Source: Anseranas semipalmata
Taxonomy: Eukaryota; Chordata; Aves; Anseriformes; Anseranatidae
Length of the DNA stretch: 64,000 nt
Assembly: GCA_013399115.1 (NCBI GenBank)
Contig: VXAA01006076.1
Span: forward strand, 936,339 to 1,000,338
Reading direction: 5' to 3'
Of this stretch, positions 63,691-64,000 are shown one piece after another. The notes beneath the pieces were generated by a model, which saw nothing but the letters and a program-made list of their open reading frames with translations, was not told where the DNA came from and searched no databases. Made by a program: the position numbers and the translations under genes. Within the stretch, counting starts at the first letter, position 1. Every line of letters begins with the position of its first letter.

Positions 63691-64000
63691 GGGACAGGTA
63701 GCTCCCGAGCAGCTCTCCGCTGGCCGTCCAGTTTCAGGAGCACCAGGCGCGTACAGAGACGAGACAGACGAGCAGAGAGAGCGCAGCGTAAGCTACTCAG
63801 TTACTACGGCGATGAATGAGGTATTTATATCCCGGCAGAGGCAGCGCGGAGCCGGGATGAGTCAGCCGGCAGGGCTGGCAGCCGAACCAGATGCCCGCAC
63901 GCTACCTCAGCGCGGGCACCAGGTGCGGGCGCGCGGCCCGCGGGCGCACCCCGACGCCGCCCGCGAGCGGGACGCGGCCGCCTCTCCTTCCCGCCGGCCT
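63690..64000. promoter_or_regulatory. CpG-rich promoter region, BCL2L13 and possibly a divergent gene
   Basis: GC and CpG content rise sharply toward the right end, unlike the AT-rich introns before it, and most strongly after 63840. This is where the BCL2L13 promoter should be. A candidate donor for a non-coding first exon on the - strand reads GCTGAG|GTAGCG, with the exon ending at 63906. No ATG occurs on the - strand between there and the window edge. In mammals ATP6V1E1 is divergent from BCL2L13, so the island may be a shared promoter; its other half is outside the window. The exact start sites cannot be seen. Confidence 0.65.
63858..63866 (+). promoter_or_regulatory. AP-1 / antioxidant-response-type element
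   Basis: TGAGTCAGC inside the CpG-rich block matches both the AP-1 core TGAGTCA and the antioxidant-response consensus TGAnnnnGC bound by NRF2 with small MAF proteins. A match this short can be chance; its place, about 40 bases downstream of the candidate first-exon donor, is what makes it notable. Confidence 0.4.

Larger units (their letters stand above)
18186..63905 (-). other. BCL2L13: BCL2L13 gene span
   Basis: The gene is read right to left. A probable non-coding first exon lies in the CpG-rich block at the right end, then come six coding exons with coding lengths of 121, 108, 157, 70, 144 and 813 bases (with stop). They sum to 1413 bases, or 470 residues; human BCL2L13 has 485. The family marks are the BH-like regions, the duplicated WQSESLPVSL-type segment unique to Bcl-rambo, a WxxV LC3-interacting motif and a C-terminal membrane anchor ending RKK. 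It is an atypical BCL2 relative of the mitochondrial outer membrane, linked to mitochondrial fragmentation, mitophagy (functional match to yeast Atg32) and apoptosis. Confidence 0.94.

Overview
The window is vertebrate nuclear DNA, most likely from a bird. Coding sequence is sparse, split into short exons with GT-AG introns. The only dispersed repeats I recognise are fragments of CR1 LINEs, the dominant retrotransposon of bird genomes; three end in the short ATTCTATG-type repeats typical of CR1 3' ends. I cannot name the species from the sequence.

Two genes of the BCL2 family lie tail to tail. On the + strand is BID, the BH3-only death agonist: exons at about 10229-10297, 12255-12465, 13472-13617, 15276-15479 and 17055-18045, giving an inferred 193-residue protein. 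On the - strand is BCL2L13 (Bcl-rambo), the mitochondrial outer-membrane protein and mitophagy receptor: coding exons, in transcription order, at 58829-58709, 50132-50025, 49050-48894, 45559-45490, 38430-38287 and 25128-24316, giving an inferred 470-residue protein. Every coding junction keeps the reading frame, so both genes look intact. In mammals the order is MICAL3 - BID - BCL2L13 - ATP6V1E1, which fits what is seen here.

Layout: 1-10228 is DNA upstream of the BID start exon (intron 1 and/or flank). It has no exon I can name, but it holds a 228-codon open frame on the - strand and some weaker exon-like segments. 10229-18045 is BID. About 18046-18185 is the short gap between the two 3' ends. 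About 18186-24315 is the probable BCL2L13 3' UTR. 24316-58898 is the BCL2L13 coding body, with long introns carrying four CR1 fragments. 58899-63690 is intron 1. 63690-64000 is a CpG-rich promoter region, probably containing the non-coding first exon of BCL2L13 and possibly shared with a divergent gene (ATP6V1E1 in mammals) beyond the right edge.

Both proteins act at mitochondria: BID is cut by caspase-8 and carries the death signal to BAX/BAK; BCL2L13 sits in the outer membrane and recruits LC3. I see no bacterial, phage or viral system. The most open questions are the unexplained - strand frames at the left, an in-frame tandem splice donor in BID, and the very close convergent 3' ends.
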